A DNA stretch of 64,000 nt from Streptomyces xanthophaeus (lineage in GTDB: Bacteria; Actinomycetota; Actinomycetes; Streptomycetales; Streptomycetaceae), in the NCBI RefSeq assembly GCF_000725805.1, contig NZ_JOFT01000017.1, positions 248,001 to 312,000 of the forward strand. The letters are read 5' to 3'. Positions within the stretch are counted from its first letter, which is position 1. Every line of letters begins with the position of its first letter. The notes below the pieces were generated by a model, which was given only the letters and a program-made list of their open reading frames with translations, did no database searches and was not told the DNA's origin. The translations under genes were made by a program, and so were the position numbers. Positions 33,055 to 41,940 of the stretch are shown in pieces.

Positions 33055-33453
33055 GTGTTCATCAACCCCGTCGCACACATCACCTTCGACGCCCTCGACC
33101 CCTACCGGGCCGCCCGGTTCTGGTCCGAGGTGACCGGCTTCGCGGTCCACCCGGACGACAAGGAGGGTGACGACGAGGTCCTGCTGGAGCCGCAGCCCGC
33201 GCAAGGCGGCGTACCGGGGCTGCTCTTCGTCCGCGTCCCCGATGCCAAGTCCGTGAAGAACCGGGTCCATCTGGACATCCGGCCGCCCACCGGTACGCGG
33301 GACGAGGCCGTCGAGCGGCTCACGGCGCTCGGCGCCCGGATCGTGGACGACCGGCGCGCACCGGACGGCGTCCTGGGCTGGGTCGTGCTCGCCGACCCCG
33401 AGGGCAACGAGCTGTGCATCGAGCGCGGTGCGGCGGAACGCGGTCCCGCCTGA
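33055..33453 (+). CDS. VOC-family (glyoxalase/bleomycin-resistance-like) protein
   Basis: This 132-residue single VOC module has N-terminal INPVAHITFDALDPYRAARF with WSEVTGF and a C-terminal LADPEGNELCIERG, the usual paired betaalphabetabetabeta pattern. NRVHLDIRPP carries a conserved histidine. Members bind metals or hydrophobic drugs; no specific activity can be assigned. GAGGAG precedes the GTG. It is convergent with the ATPase gene that follows. Confidence 0.88.
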   Translation: MFINPVAHITFDALDPYRAARFWSEVTGFAVHPDDKEGDDEVLLEPQPAQGGVPGLLFVRVPDAKSVKNRVHLDIRPPTGTRDEAVERLTALGARIVDDRRAPDGVLGWVVLADPEGNELCIERGAAERGPA

Positions 33454-33471
33454 GCGGGCGCCCGCCGCGGT

Positions 33472-33924
33472 TCAGCAGCCGGTGACGGCGGTGCGCGCGG
33501 GGGCTCCGACGGTCCAGGGCAGGGCGATCCACACGGTCTTGCCGCCGTCCTCGGTGGGGGTGACCGAGAGCCTGCCGCCGGCTTCGGCGGTGAGCCACCG
33601 GATGATGACCATCCCCCGCCCGTTGTCCTGCTGCACCGCCGCGGGGAGGCGCTTGGGCCAGCGCGGGTGGCTGTCGGTCACCCCGACGCGCAGCCACTCC
33701 TCGCGCTCCAGGCGGACGTCGACGGTGAAGGTGGGGGACTGGCCGAAGGTGTGCTGGACGGCGTTGGTGGCGAGTTCCGAGACGATCAGCCGGACACTGT
33801 CCGCGGTGTCGGTGTCATCGGGCAGTCCCCATTCGTCCAGCACCTCCGCGACGTAGCGGCGGGCGGCGGCGACCGAGGCCGGATCGCTCGGCAGAGTGAC
33901 GGATGCTTCCTGGTGATCTGCCAT
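33472..33924 (-). CDS. Anti-sigma-factor-type ATP-binding protein (HATPase_c_2)
   Basis: This 150-residue GHKL ATPase domain resembles the serine kinase half of RsbW/SpoIIAB. N-box SELATNAVQHTF, G1 box DSHPRWP and G2 box DNGRGMVII are seen, although the Asp of the G1 box is followed by an atypical SHPRWP. Such solo domains are abundant in Streptomyces and often sit beside XRE/DUF397 pairs, as here. It is divergent from the XRE gene, with an AT-rich inverted repeat between them. Targets are unknown. Confidence 0.88.
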   Translation of the reverse strand: MADHQEASVTLPSDPASVAAARRYVAEVLDEWGLPDDTDTADSVRLIVSELATNAVQHTFGQSPTFTVDVRLEREEWLRVGVTDSHPRWPKRLPAAVQQDNGRGMVIIRWLTAEAGGRLSVTPTEDGGKTVWIALPWTVGAPARTAVTGC

Positions 33925-34020
33925 GGCGACGGTCCCTTTCCCACCGGGGCCAAGCCGCCCCGGATCTGTGCTGGACGCCAGAGTGCCACCCATCGTGCCG
34001 CCGTTTCTGCCGTTCCCCCA

Positions 34021-34036
34021 AGATATGCATATATCT
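34021..34036. promoter_or_regulatory. AT-rich inverted repeat AGATAT-GCAT-ATATCT
   Basis: This perfect 6-4-6 repeat lies in the only strongly AT-rich patch of the divergent region between the ATPase and XRE/DUF5753 genes. It is a good candidate operator or promoter core for this regulatory locus. Confidence 0.55.
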
Positions 34037-34121
34037 GTCCCTCAATGCGGTGAACTCTGCTACGGAAGAGCGTATTTGGACGGCAAACTGGTGCGAGCTG
34101 TGCCGGTGGAAGGAGGCGGGT

Positions 34122-35006
34122 GTGCAGCACGGTCCCGCGGTGCGCCGACGCAAGCTCGGCGAGGAACTGCGTGCCCTGCGCGACCGGTCCGGACTCACCA
34201 GTGGTGAGGCGGCCCGGATCGTGGGGTGGCACCAGTCGAAGATCAGCCGCATCGAGACGGGTCGCAGCGGCGTGAAGCCGCAGGACATCCGGCTGCTCCT
34301 CGATGCCTACGGGGAGATCGTGAGCCCCCAGCAGCGCGCCCTGCTCGAAGCCCTGTCGGCCTCGGCCGCGGGTCCCGGGCCGGGCGTGGACACCGGGCGC
34401 GGCCGGCAGTGGTGGCACGACTACCGGGGGCTGCTCCCCCAGGAGTACCGCGACTTCATCAGCCTGGAGGCCGGCGCCCGGTCGGCCCGTACGGTGGAAC
34501 TCTCCGTGGTGCCCGGCCTGTTGCAGACCTCCGGGTACGCGCGGGCGGTGACCCGGGCGGCGCTGGGCGGACTGCCCGAGCCGAAGGTGGACGCGCTCGT
34601 CGAGGTGCGGCTGGCGCGGCAGGCGGTGCTGCGGGCCGATCCCCCGCTGGAGCTCAGCGCCGTGCTGGACGAGGCGGTGCTGCGCCGGCAGATCGGCGGC
34701 CCGGGGGTGATGGCGGAGCAGCTGAGGCACCTCGTGGAGGTGGGGCGGCTGCCCCAAGTGCGCCTACAGGTACTGCCGTTCAGCGTGGGGGGTCATCTCG
34801 GCCTCACCGGACCGTTCGTCATCTTCTCATTTCCGAACATCGCCGATCTGGATGTGGTGGTACTCGACCATTTGACGAGTAGCCTCTATCTGGAGCGGAA
34901 GGAAGACCTTGAGGCGTACAGCGCCGCGTTCCGCACCATCCAGGCGCACGCCCTCCCGCCCCAGGACTCGTCGGACCTGATCAGCTCTCTCGCTGACGAC
35001 GCGTAA
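34122..35006 (+). CDS. XRE-family regulator with DUF5753 domain (WhiJ-like)
   Basis: This 294-residue protein has HTH_31 at the N-terminus (KLGEELRALRDRSGLTSGEA, then ARIVGWHQSKISRIETGR). The DUF5753 effector domain follows, with VVPGLLQTSGYARAVTRA, VRLARQAVL and DHLTSSLYLERKEDLEAYSA. AGGAGG lies 7 nt before the GTG, which fixes the start well inside a longer open frame. The downstream DUF397 protein is its usual partner. In S. coelicolor such pairs (whiJ, and bldB-linked loci) affect development; the ligand here is unknown. Confidence 0.93.
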   Translation: MQHGPAVRRRKLGEELRALRDRSGLTSGEAARIVGWHQSKISRIETGRSGVKPQDIRLLLDAYGEIVSPQQRALLEALSASAAGPGPGVDTGRGRQWWHDYRGLLPQEYRDFISLEAGARSARTVELSVVPGLLQTSGYARAVTRAALGGLPEPKVDALVEVRLARQAVLRADPPLELSAVLDEAVLRRQIGGPGVMAEQLRHLVEVGRLPQVRLQVLPFSVGGHLGLTGPFVIFSFPNIADLDVVVLDHLTSSLYLERKEDLEAYSAAFRTIQAHALPPQDSSDLISSLADDA

Positions 35007-35019
35007 GGAGGCACCCCCC

Positions 35020-35241
35020 GTGTCCGCAACCCCCTTATCCACCAGCGGACTTATGAACAGCGCGCGGTGGCGGCGGAGCAGCCGCAGCACCGGAATGAAC
35101 AACTGTGTGGAAGCCGCCGCCCTCAGCGGCGGCCTGCTCGCCGTCCGCGATTCCAAGCGGACGGACGGCCCGGCCGTACTCTTCACCGGGCCGGCCTGGC
35201 AGGGCTTCCTCGCCTCGGTCCGGGCGGACCTGCACGTGTGA
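35020..35241 (+). CDS. DUF397 small protein
   Basis: This 73-residue protein has a core of ARWRRSSRSTGMNNCVEAAA followed by GGLLAVRDSKRTDGPAV and FTGPAWQGFLASVR, the DUF397 signature. The GTG start has AAGGAGG 9 nt upstream; an ATG 11 codons later is an alternative. It is coupled to the XRE/DUF5753 gene 13 nt upstream and probably modulates that regulator by direct binding. Confidence 0.92.
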   Translation: MSATPLSTSGLMNSARWRRSSRSTGMNNCVEAAALSGGLLAVRDSKRTDGPAVLFTGPAWQGFLASVRADLHV

Positions 35242-35247
35242 CCCCGC

Positions 35248-36420
35248 CTAGCGGTCCGTGGCACCGGCGGGCGCGGTCCGCAGGATCGTCTCGACGGCCC
35301 GGTTGATCTCCTCCCCCGTGAGATCGGCCCGGGCGGTCAGCCGCAGCCGGGAGATGCCGTCCGGCACCGACGGCGGACGGAAGCACCCCACGGACAGACC
35401 TGCCTCGCGGCAGTCGGCGGCCCAGCGCAGTGCCGCCGAAGCCGACGGGGCCCGTACCGACACCACGGCCGCGTCCGGCCTGGCCGCGGTCAGGCCGGAC
35501 GCGGTGAGCCGTCCGTACAGCTCGGCGGCCACCTCGCGGGCCCGGGCCGCGCGCTCCGGTTCCTGCTGGAGCAGACGCAGGCTCGCGAGCGCCGCGCCCG
35601 CGGCGGCGGGCGCGAGCCCGGTGTCGAAGATGAAGGTCCGGGCCGTGTTGACCAGGTGCCGGATCACCTTGGCCGGGCCCAGCACCGCACCGCCCTGGCT
35701 GCCCAGGGACTTCGAGAGGGTGAGCGTGGCGACCACGCCCGGCGCGCCCGCGAGCCCGGCGGCGTGCAGCGCGCCCCGGCCGCCGTCGCCCAGGACGCCC
35801 AGCCCGTGCGCGTCGTCCACGACCAGGGCCGCGCCCTCGTCCCGGCAGGCGGCCGCGTACTGCTCCAGCGGGGCGGCGTCCCCGTCGACCGAGAAGACGG
35901 AGTCGCTGACCAGCAGCGCCCGGCCCTCGTGCGAGGCGAGCGTCTTGCGCGCCGCGTCCGGGTCGGAGTGCGGGATCACCGCGGTCCCGGCCCGCGAGAG
36001 GCGGCAGCCGTCGACGATCGAGGCGTGGTTCCCGGCGTCGGAGACGACCAGGCTGCCCCGGTCGCTGAGCGCGGTGACGGCCGCGAGGTTGGCCGCGTAC
36101 CCGGAGGAGAGCACCAGCGCCGCCTCGAAGCCGCAGAAGGCCGCGAGCTCCCGCTCGAGCTCGGCATGAAGCTCGGTCGTGCCCGTCACCAGCCGCGATC
36201 CAGTGGCTCCGGCCCCCCAGCGCTCGGCCGCCTCACGCGCCCCGCGGACGGTTTCGGGGTGGCGGGACAGCCCGAGGTAGTCGTTGCTCGCGAGGTCCAG
36301 CAGCGGCGAGGAAGCAGGGCGCGGACGCAGCGTCCGGACCAGTCCTGCCTGCTCTCGGGCCCGTTCGGCGTCATCAATCCAGGCGAAGACGTCAACGGGA
36401 TCGGGGCTGTGCTCGGGCAT
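35248..36420 (-). CDS. bioF: 8-amino-7-oxononanoate synthase
   Basis: This 390-residue PLP enzyme condenses pimeloyl thioester with alanine in biotin synthesis. It has [57 protein letters not shown] and [14 protein letters not shown], whose lysine binds PLP. GAGGA precedes the ATG. It is divergent from bioBAD across 156 nt, which should contain the biotin-regulated promoters. No clear BirA or BioQ operator was identified by eye. Confidence 0.95.
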   Translation of the reverse strand: MPEHSPDPVDVFAWIDDAERAREQAGLVRTLRPRPASSPLLDLASNDYLGLSRHPETVRGAREAAERWGAGATGSRLVTGTTELHAELERELAAFCGFEAALVLSSGYAANLAAVTALSDRGSLVVSDAGNHASIVDGCRLSRAGTAVIPHSDPDAARKTLASHEGRALLVSDSVFSVDGDAAPLEQYAAACRDEGAALVVDDAHGLGVLGDGGRGALHAAGLAGAPGVVATLTLSKSLGSQGGAVLGPAKVIRHLVNTARTFIFDTGLAPAAAGAALASLRLLQQEPERAARAREVAAELYGRLTASGLTAARPDAAVVSVRAPSASAALRWAADCREAGLSVGCFRPPSVPDGISRLRLTARADLTGEEINRAVETILRTAPAGATDR

Positions 36421-36576
36421 CGGCGCGTCCTCGGTTTTTGTCGGCAGTCCACAGACCTGCCCGACCTTAACCGCCGGGACTTGTGCGCCAGGTGTGGCGA
36501 TACACACACTCGGATCAGGCCATGTTGTTCATTCTCTCCTTGGCCGGGAGTGGTCGTGTGGTCCAGGATCGGCGTC

Positions 36577-37884
36577 ATGGATCTGCTGAACACCCTGGTT
36601 GACAAGGGCCTGCGGCGCGAGCTGCCGACCCGCGAAGAGGCACTCGCCGTGCTGGCGACCTCTGACGACGAACTGCTCGACGTGGTGGCCGCCGCGGGCA
36701 AGGTGCGCCGCCAGTGGTTCGGGCGTCGGGTCAAGCTGAACTACCTGGTCAACCTGAAGTCGGGCCTGTGCCCCGAGGACTGCTCGTACTGCTCCCAGCG
36801 TCTGGGATCCAAGGCCGAGATCCTCAAGTACACCTGGCTGAAGCCGGAAGAGGCCTCCCAGGCCGCTGCCGCCGGCGTCGCGGGCGGGGCCAAGCGGGTC
36901 TGCCTGGTCGCCAGCGGCCGCGGTCCGACCGACCGGGACGTGGACCGCGTGGGCAAGACCATCGCGGCGATCAAGGAGCAGAACGAGGGCGTCGAGGTCT
37001 GCGCCTGTCTGGGCCTGCTCTCCGACGGCCAGGCGGAGCGGCTGCGCGACGCGGGCGCGGACGCGTACAACCACAACCTCAACACCTCCGAGGCCACGTA
37101 CGGCCAGATCACCAAGACCCACACCTACGCCGACCGGGTCGACACGGTGCAGAAGGCGCACGCCGCCGGCCTGTCCGCCTGCTCCGGTCTGATCGCGGGC
37201 ATGGGCGAGAGCGACGAGGACCTCGTCGACGTCGTCTACTCGCTGCGCGAGCTGGACCCCGACTCGGTGCCGGTCAACTTCCTGATCCCGTTCGAGGGCA
37301 CCCCGCTCGCCAAGGAGTGGAACCTCACCCCGCAGCGCGCCCTGCGGATCCTGGCCATGGTCCGCTTCGTCTGCCCCGACGTCGAGGTCCGGCTGGCCGG
37401 CGGCCGCGAGGTGCACCTGCGCTCGATGCAGCCCCTCGCCCTGCACCTGGTCAACTCGATCTTCCTGGGCGACTACCTCACCAGTGAGGGCCAGGCCGGC
37501 CAGGCCGACCTCGACATGATCGCGGACGCCGGTTTCGAAGTGGAGGGCGCCGGTACGACGACCCTTCCCGCGCACCGCGCCGACGTGGCCGAGTCGGCCA
37601 CCGGCGGGGGCTGCGGCTCCCACGGCGGCGGGGCCTCGGTCTGCGGACCGGCGGCCTCCGCCGACACGGCCGACGGCGCGGGCTGCGGCTCGGCGTGCGG
37701 CGGCTGCTCGGGCCACGGGCACGCGGAGCAGGCGCCGGCTGCGGCCGCGGCCGCAGCCGTGACGGGTACGACGGCGACGGGCACGAGGGCGACGGCGGTC
37801 CAGGCCGCGGCCGGTGAGGTCCGGTCCGACCTGGTGTCGGTGCGGCGTCGCGGCGCGGGGACGGATCTCGCCCCCAATGCCTGA
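36577..37884 (+). CDS. bioB: Biotin synthase with Cys/His-rich C-terminal extension
   Basis: This 435-residue radical SAM enzyme inserts sulfur into dethiobiotin. The SAM cluster motif CPEDCSYC has Cys 65, 69 and 72. Auxiliary cluster ligands are present in [34 protein letters not shown] and the arginine of VRLAGGRE, so this is a classical [2Fe-2S]-type BioB. Beyond the usual end (about residue 330) runs a tail with Cys 346, 356, 370, 374 and 377 in [14 protein letters not shown], then an Ala/Thr-rich linker. No ribosome site is seen. It overlaps bioA by 8 nt. Confidence 0.96.
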   Translation: MDLLNTLVDKGLRRELPTREEALAVLATSDDELLDVVAAAGKVRRQWFGRRVKLNYLVNLKSGLCPEDCSYCSQRLGSKAEILKYTWLKPEEASQAAAAGVAGGAKRVCLVASGRGPTDRDVDRVGKTIAAIKEQNEGVEVCACLGLLSDGQAERLRDAGADAYNHNLNTSEATYGQITKTHTYADRVDTVQKAHAAGLSACSGLIAGMGESDEDLVDVVYSLRELDPDSVPVNFLIPFEGTPLAKEWNLTPQRALRILAMVRFVCPDVEVRLAGGREVHLRSMQPLALHLVNSIFLGDYLTSEGQAGQADLDMIADAGFEVEGAGTTTLPAHRADVAESATGGGCGSHGGGASVCGPAASADTADGAGCGSACGGCSGHGHAEQAPAAAAAAAVTGTTATGTRATAVQAAAGEVRSDLVSVRRRGAGTDLAPNA

Positions 37885-39199
37885 TCCGCACCACGCGCAC
37901 GACTCGCTGCCGGTCCAGGACCTGCTCGCGCTGGACCGGCAGCACGTCTGGCACCCGTACGGCCCCATGCCCGGGCGGCAGGAGCCGCTGGTCGTCTCCT
38001 CCGCCTCGGGGGTCCGGCTGCGGCTCGCCGCCGAGGCCGAGGGGCGGGACGAGCTCGTCGACGGCATGTCCTCCTGGTGGTCGGCGATCCACGGGTACAA
38101 CCACCCCGTGCTGAACGAGGCCGTGACCGGCCAGCTGGGCCGGATGTCGCACGTGATGTTCGGCGGGCTCACGCACGAGCCCGCCGTCCGGCTGGCCGCG
38201 AAGCTGGTGGAGATCACCCCGGCAGGTCTGGAGCACGTCTTCCTCGCCGACTCGGGCTCGGTCTCCGTCGAGGTCGCCGTCAAGATGTGCCTCCAGTACT
38301 GGCGTTCCCTCGGCCGGACGGGCAAGACCCGGCTGCTGACCTGGCGGGGCGGCTACCACGGGGACACCTGGCAGCCGATGGCCGTCTGCGATCCCGACGG
38401 CGGGATGCACGAGCTGTGGCAGGGCCACCTGCCCCGGCAGGTCTTCGCGGACGCCCCGCCCGGCGGCTTCGACACGCCGGTGGATCCCGCGTACACCGCC
38501 CACCTGCGGTCCCTGGTCGCCGCTCACGCGGACGAACTGGCCGCGGTGATCGTGGAACCGGTCGTACAGGGCGCGGGCGGCATGCGCTTCCACAACCCGG
38601 GCTACCTGCGGGTGCTGCGCGAACTGTGCGACGAGTACGGGGTCCTGCTGATCCTGGACGAGATCGCGACGGGCTTCGGACGTACGGGCGCGCTGTTCGC
38701 GGCCGACCACGCGGGGATCACGCCCGACGTGATGTGCCTGGGCAAGTCGCTGACCGGTGGTTACCTCACGCTCGCCGCGACCTTGTGCACCGAACGGGTG
38801 GCGCAGGGGATCTCGCAGGGCGAGGTCCCCGTTCTTGCCCACGGCCCCACCTTCATGGGCAACCCGCTCGCCACCGCCGTGGCGCTGGCCTCCGTCGACC
38901 TGCTGCTGGGCCAGGACTGGGCCCGTGAGGTCAAGCGGATCGAGGCGGGCCTGCGCGTGGGCCTGGCGGCGGCCTCGGACCTGCCCGGGGTGCGGGACGT
39001 ACGCGTCCTCGGCGCCATCGGCGTGGTCCAGCTGGACCACGAGACCGACGTGGCGGCCGCCACCCGGGCGGCGGTGCGGGAAGGCGTCTGGCTGCGCCCG
39101 TTCCGGGACATGATCTACACGATGCCGCCCTTCGTCACCGGCGACGCCGACGTCGCCCGCATCTGCCGCGCGGTGTGCGCGGCGGCGCAGGAGGGCTGA
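37877..39199 (+). CDS. bioA: Adenosylmethionine-8-amino-7-oxononanoate aminotransferase
   Basis: This 440-residue PLP transaminase uses SAM as amino donor. Motifs are [60 protein letters not shown] and [11 protein letters not shown], whose Lys forms the PLP Schiff base. The ATG is inside the last codons of bioB, so the two are translationally coupled. It sits 1 nt before bioD. This completes the KAPA-to-biotin steps with bioF, bioB and bioD. Confidence 0.97.
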   Translation: MPDPHHAHDSLPVQDLLALDRQHVWHPYGPMPGRQEPLVVSSASGVRLRLAAEAEGRDELVDGMSSWWSAIHGYNHPVLNEAVTGQLGRMSHVMFGGLTHEPAVRLAAKLVEITPAGLEHVFLADSGSVSVEVAVKMCLQYWRSLGRTGKTRLLTWRGGYHGDTWQPMAVCDPDGGMHELWQGHLPRQVFADAPPGGFDTPVDPAYTAHLRSLVAAHADELAAVIVEPVVQGAGGMRFHNPGYLRVLRELCDEYGVLLILDEIATGFGRTGALFAADHAGITPDVMCLGKSLTGGYLTLAATLCTERVAQGISQGEVPVLAHGPTFMGNPLATAVALASVDLLLGQDWAREVKRIEAGLRVGLAAASDLPGVRDVRVLGAIGVVQLDHETDVAAATRAAVREGVWLRPFRDMIYTMPPFVTGDADVARICRAVCAAAQEG

Positions 39200-39200
39200 G

Positions 39201-39920
39201 ATGTCCGTACTGATCGTGTCCGGCACCGGCACCGAGATCGGCAAGACGGTGGTCACCTCGGCGATCGCCGCTGCCGCGCAGGCCGGCGGCCTGTCGGTGG
39301 CGGTGCTCAAGCCCGCGCAGACGGGCGTGGGCCCGCAGGAGCCGGGGGACGCCGCCGAGGTGGTCCGGCTGGCGGGCCCCTCCGTCACGGCGGTGGAACT
39401 GGCCCGCTACCCGGAGCCGTTGGCCCCGGACACGGCGGCCCGCCGCTCGGGGCTGGCGACGCTCTCGCCCGCGGACGTGGCGCAGGCCGCGGAGCGGCTG
39501 TCCGCGGACCACGACCTGGTGCTGGTCGAGGGCGCGGGCGGGCTGCTCGTCCGCTTCGACGAGGCCGGGCACACGCTCGCGGACGCGGCCCGGCTGCTCG
39601 GCGCACCGGTGCTGGTGGTGGCCCCGGCGGGACTCGGCACGCTCAACTCCACCGCTCTGACGGCGGAGGCCCTCCGGGCCCGGGAGCTGACCGGGCTGGG
39701 CGTCGTGGTCGGCAGCTGGCCCGCGGCTCCGGACCTGGCCTCGCGCTGCAACCTCGCGGACCTGCCGAAGGTCTCGGACCTGCCGCTGCTGGGCGCGGTC
39801 CCGCACGGCGCGACGGCCGGCTCCCCGGCGGACTTCCGCGCGGCGGCCCCGTCCTGGCTGGCGGAGCCGCTGTACGGTACCTGGTCGGCCCGCTCCTTCC
39901 TGGCCACCTGGCCGGCATGA
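39201..39920 (+). CDS. bioD: Dethiobiotin synthetase
   Basis: This 239-residue ATPase closes the ureido ring of dethiobiotin. P-loop [21 protein letters not shown], and [13 protein letters not shown] followed by [15 protein letters not shown] are diagnostic. The gene follows bioA directly. Its last 12 codons and stop are duplicated with three changes about 188 nt downstream, in a repeat field that starts at this 3' end. The C-terminal residues [15 protein letters not shown] may therefore be of recent origin. Confidence 0.96.
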   Translation: MSVLIVSGTGTEIGKTVVTSAIAAAAQAGGLSVAVLKPAQTGVGPQEPGDAAEVVRLAGPSVTAVELARYPEPLAPDTAARRSGLATLSPADVAQAAERLSADHDLVLVEGAGGLLVRFDEAGHTLADAARLLGAPVLVVAPAGLGTLNSTALTAEALRARELTGLGVVVGSWPAAPDLASRCNLADLPKVSDLPLLGAVPHGATAGSPADFRAAAPSWLAEPLYGTWSARSFLATWPA

Positions 39921-40381
39921 CCCCGGGGCCGGCCGGGCCGGCGTGACCCGGGGACTGGGCCTGGCCGACATGACCCCGGGCCGGGCCCGGCTGCCGCGGC
40001 CGCCTGCCGGGCGTGGACCCCGGGGCCGGGCATGGCCGGCGTCACCGCAGGCCGGGCGTGAACTCCGGCCTGGCGGCCCGCTCCCTCCCGGCCGCCTGGC
40101 CGGCATGACCCCGGGGCTGAGCCCGGCCGGCGCAACCCCGGGGCCGGGCGTGGCCGATGTGACCCCGGGCCGGGCCCGGCTGCCGCGGCCGCCTGCCGGG
40201 CGTGGACCCCGGGGCCGGGCCCTGTCGGTGTGACCCGGGGCTTGGCCCGGTCGGTGTGACCGTCTGCCGGGCGTGAACCCCGGCCCGCACTGCCGGTGAG
40301 GCCCGCACGGCCAGGCCGGCGTGACCCCGGGCCGGGCCCGGACGGTGTGACCGTCTGCCGGGCGTGAATCCCGGCCCGCCG
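39886..40381. repeat. Non-coding GC-rich repeat field growing from the bioD 3' end
   Basis: Many units begin TGACCCCGGG and end CGGYG or CGACA, with a common length of 26-27 nt. A 61-nt block is repeated exactly at 39971-40031 and 40160-40220, and the bioD end (39886-39928) recurs at 40074-40116 with 40 of 43 bases identical. GTGACCGTCTGCCGGGCGTG occurs near 40256 and 40346. Antisense frames here are open only because of the repeat composition. The remaining 40382-40631, before the methyltransferase, shows nothing recognisable. Confidence 0.85.
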
Positions 40382-40631
40382 GGGCCCGTCGCTTCTGGCG
40401 GCGGGGCCGTGGCGACGTGGCGCCCTTTCCTCGGGGCGCCTCCCCGGCCGGGCCGGATCGGGGAGCGGCGTCCGGCGGCGGGATCGCCGGGCGGCGGGCC
40501 CCCGTACCGGAGGTTCCCCGAAGCCCCGGCGAGGTCCGAAAGGGACTGCCCCGGCCGCCACCGGGGATGAGCCGCCGCGGACCGGGCACCCTGGAGGTAT
40601 CGCGCCCGTCCGTCGCCCCCGGAGGTCCGTC

Positions 40632-41306
40632 ATGTCGTCGCGCCCCCATCCGGCACCGTCGCCCGACCCCGTCCACCACCCCCTCTTCGCCCGGTTCTAC
40701 GCACGCGCCAGCGCCACCGCCGAGACGCGCGGGGGCGTCGCGGCCCTGCGCCGCGAGCTGCTGCACGGCGTGTCCGGCCGCGTCATCGAGATCGGTGCCG
40801 GCAACGGCCTGAACTTCGCGCACTACCCCCGCGCGGTCTCCGAGGTGGTGGCCGTCGAGCCCGAGGCCACCCTGCGCCGGCTCGCGGTCTCCGCGGCCCT
40901 GCGCGCCGAGGTCCCCGTGGACGTCGTACCCGGCGTGGCCGAGGCCCTGCCGGTCAAGAGCGAGGCCTTCGACGCCGCGGTCGCCTCCCTGGTGCTGTGC
41001 ACCGTACGGGACCTGCCGCGCACCCTCGCCGAGCTGCACCGCGTGCTCCGCCCCGATGCCGAACTGCGCTTCCTCGAACACGGGCTGGCGCCCGGCCCGG
41101 GGATGGCCGCCGTCCAGCGCGCGCTGGACCGGACGCTGTGGCCCCGGCTCTTCGGCGGCTGCCACACCGCCCGAGACCCGCTCGCCTCCATCGAGGCCGC
41201 GGGCTTCCGGATCGTCTCGCAGCGTGCCTTCCGGCTGCCGGAGCGCGGTCCGGCCTTCCCCACCTCGTACTGCGTGATCGGTTCGGCCCGCCGGTCCCCC
41301 GCGTGA
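40632..41306 (+). CDS. Class I SAM-dependent methyltransferase
   Basis: This 224-residue cytoplasmic methyltransferase is of the UbiE/METTL7-like type. SAM motif I is RVIEIGAGNGLNFAHYP, motif II/acidic residue is VVAVEPEATLRRL, and later AFDAAVASLVLCTVRDLPRT and LRPDAELRFLEHG. The C-terminal CHTARDPLASIEAAGFRIV is typical of the group that acts on small hydrophobic acceptors. GGAGG precedes the ATG. It stands alone, and the substrate is unknown. Confidence 0.9.
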   Translation: MSSRPHPAPSPDPVHHPLFARFYARASATAETRGGVAALRRELLHGVSGRVIEIGAGNGLNFAHYPRAVSEVVAVEPEATLRRLAVSAALRAEVPVDVVPGVAEALPVKSEAFDAAVASLVLCTVRDLPRTLAELHRVLRPDAELRFLEHGLAPGPGMAAVQRALDRTLWPRLFGGCHTARDPLASIEAAGFRIVSQRAFRLPERGPAFPTSYCVIGSARRSPA

Positions 41307-41309
41307 GGG

Positions 41310-41735
41310 TCAGCGGGCGAGGGGCTTCACCCAGCGGGTCCAGTGGTCCTCGGGGCCGTATCCGGCTGGGTCCCAGGCCCCGTGCGCCTGCGCGTTGCGG
41401 TCGAGCACCATGGCGTCCGCGCGACGCCCGCCGAGTGCGGCGAACCGTTCCTCGGCGGCGGCCAGGAGCGCCGTCCCGATCCCCTGCCGGCGGTGCCCCG
41501 GGTGGACCGCGAGCCGATACAGGTGGCAGCGCCAGCCGTCGAACCCGGCGATCACGGTGCCGACGAGCTCGCCGTCGCGGCGGGCGAGCAGCAGCGCGTG
41601 GGGGTCCCGTTCGTGGAGCCGCTCCATCCCGGCGAGGTCGTCGCTGATACTCGTTCCCTCGGCCGCGTTCTTCCAGAAGCCGAGCACGGAGCTGAGATCG
41701 GCTGCCGTCGCGGGGCCGATATGAAGATCACTCAT
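41310..41735 (-). CDS. GNAT-family N-acetyltransferase
   Basis: This 141-residue single GNAT domain has the pantetheine-binding loop in LAVHPGHRRQGIGTALLAAA (R/Q-x-x-G-x-G/A pattern), preceded by ELVGTVIAGFDGWRCHLYRL. Length and layout fit small acetyltransferases. The acceptor is unknown. A 6-6-6 stem-loop (CCGGAT / ATCCGG, 41738-41755) sits just ahead of its ATG where a ribosome site would be, and no good ribosome site is visible. Confidence 0.88.
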   Translation of the reverse strand: MSDLHIGPATAADLSSVLGFWKNAAEGTSISDDLAGMERLHERDPHALLLARRDGELVGTVIAGFDGWRCHLYRLAVHPGHRRQGIGTALLAAAEERFAALGGRRADAMVLDRNAQAHGAWDPAGYGPEDHWTRWVKPLAR

Positions 41736-41940
41736 GTCCGGATCCCATCATCCGGCGCACCGGGCCGAAAAGGACGAGGCCCCCTCTTTACCCCTCCTTT
41801 GCCCGGTGGACGCCAGTCCGCCCGAACGAAAGGTGTGAGCGTCCGCCCATGGGCGAGCCCTCCGGTCCCCGGCACCGCGGTGCACGACACCGCGCGACAC
41901 CCCGCCTCCTGGCCGATCATGGGACGGAGGTGATCCACCG

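Noticed and set aside
36421..36576. BirA or BioQ biotin operator between bioF and bioB
   Set aside because: No convincing symmetric match to published operators was seen by eye. Only imperfect ATG-N5-CAT and GGCCA/TGGCC pairs are present.
39407..40633. Antisense repeat protein (Arg/Pro/Gly-rich) over the bioD 3' repeat field
   Set aside because: It is open only because of the GC-rich repeats. It has no ribosome site or start context, overlaps bioD, and codon use does not match real genes.
41756..41940. Possible Mg or Mn riboswitch ahead of the CNNM pair
   Set aside because: I could not match M-box or yybP-ykoY conserved elements. The leader has only local GC-rich hairpins and an ordinary strong ribosome site.
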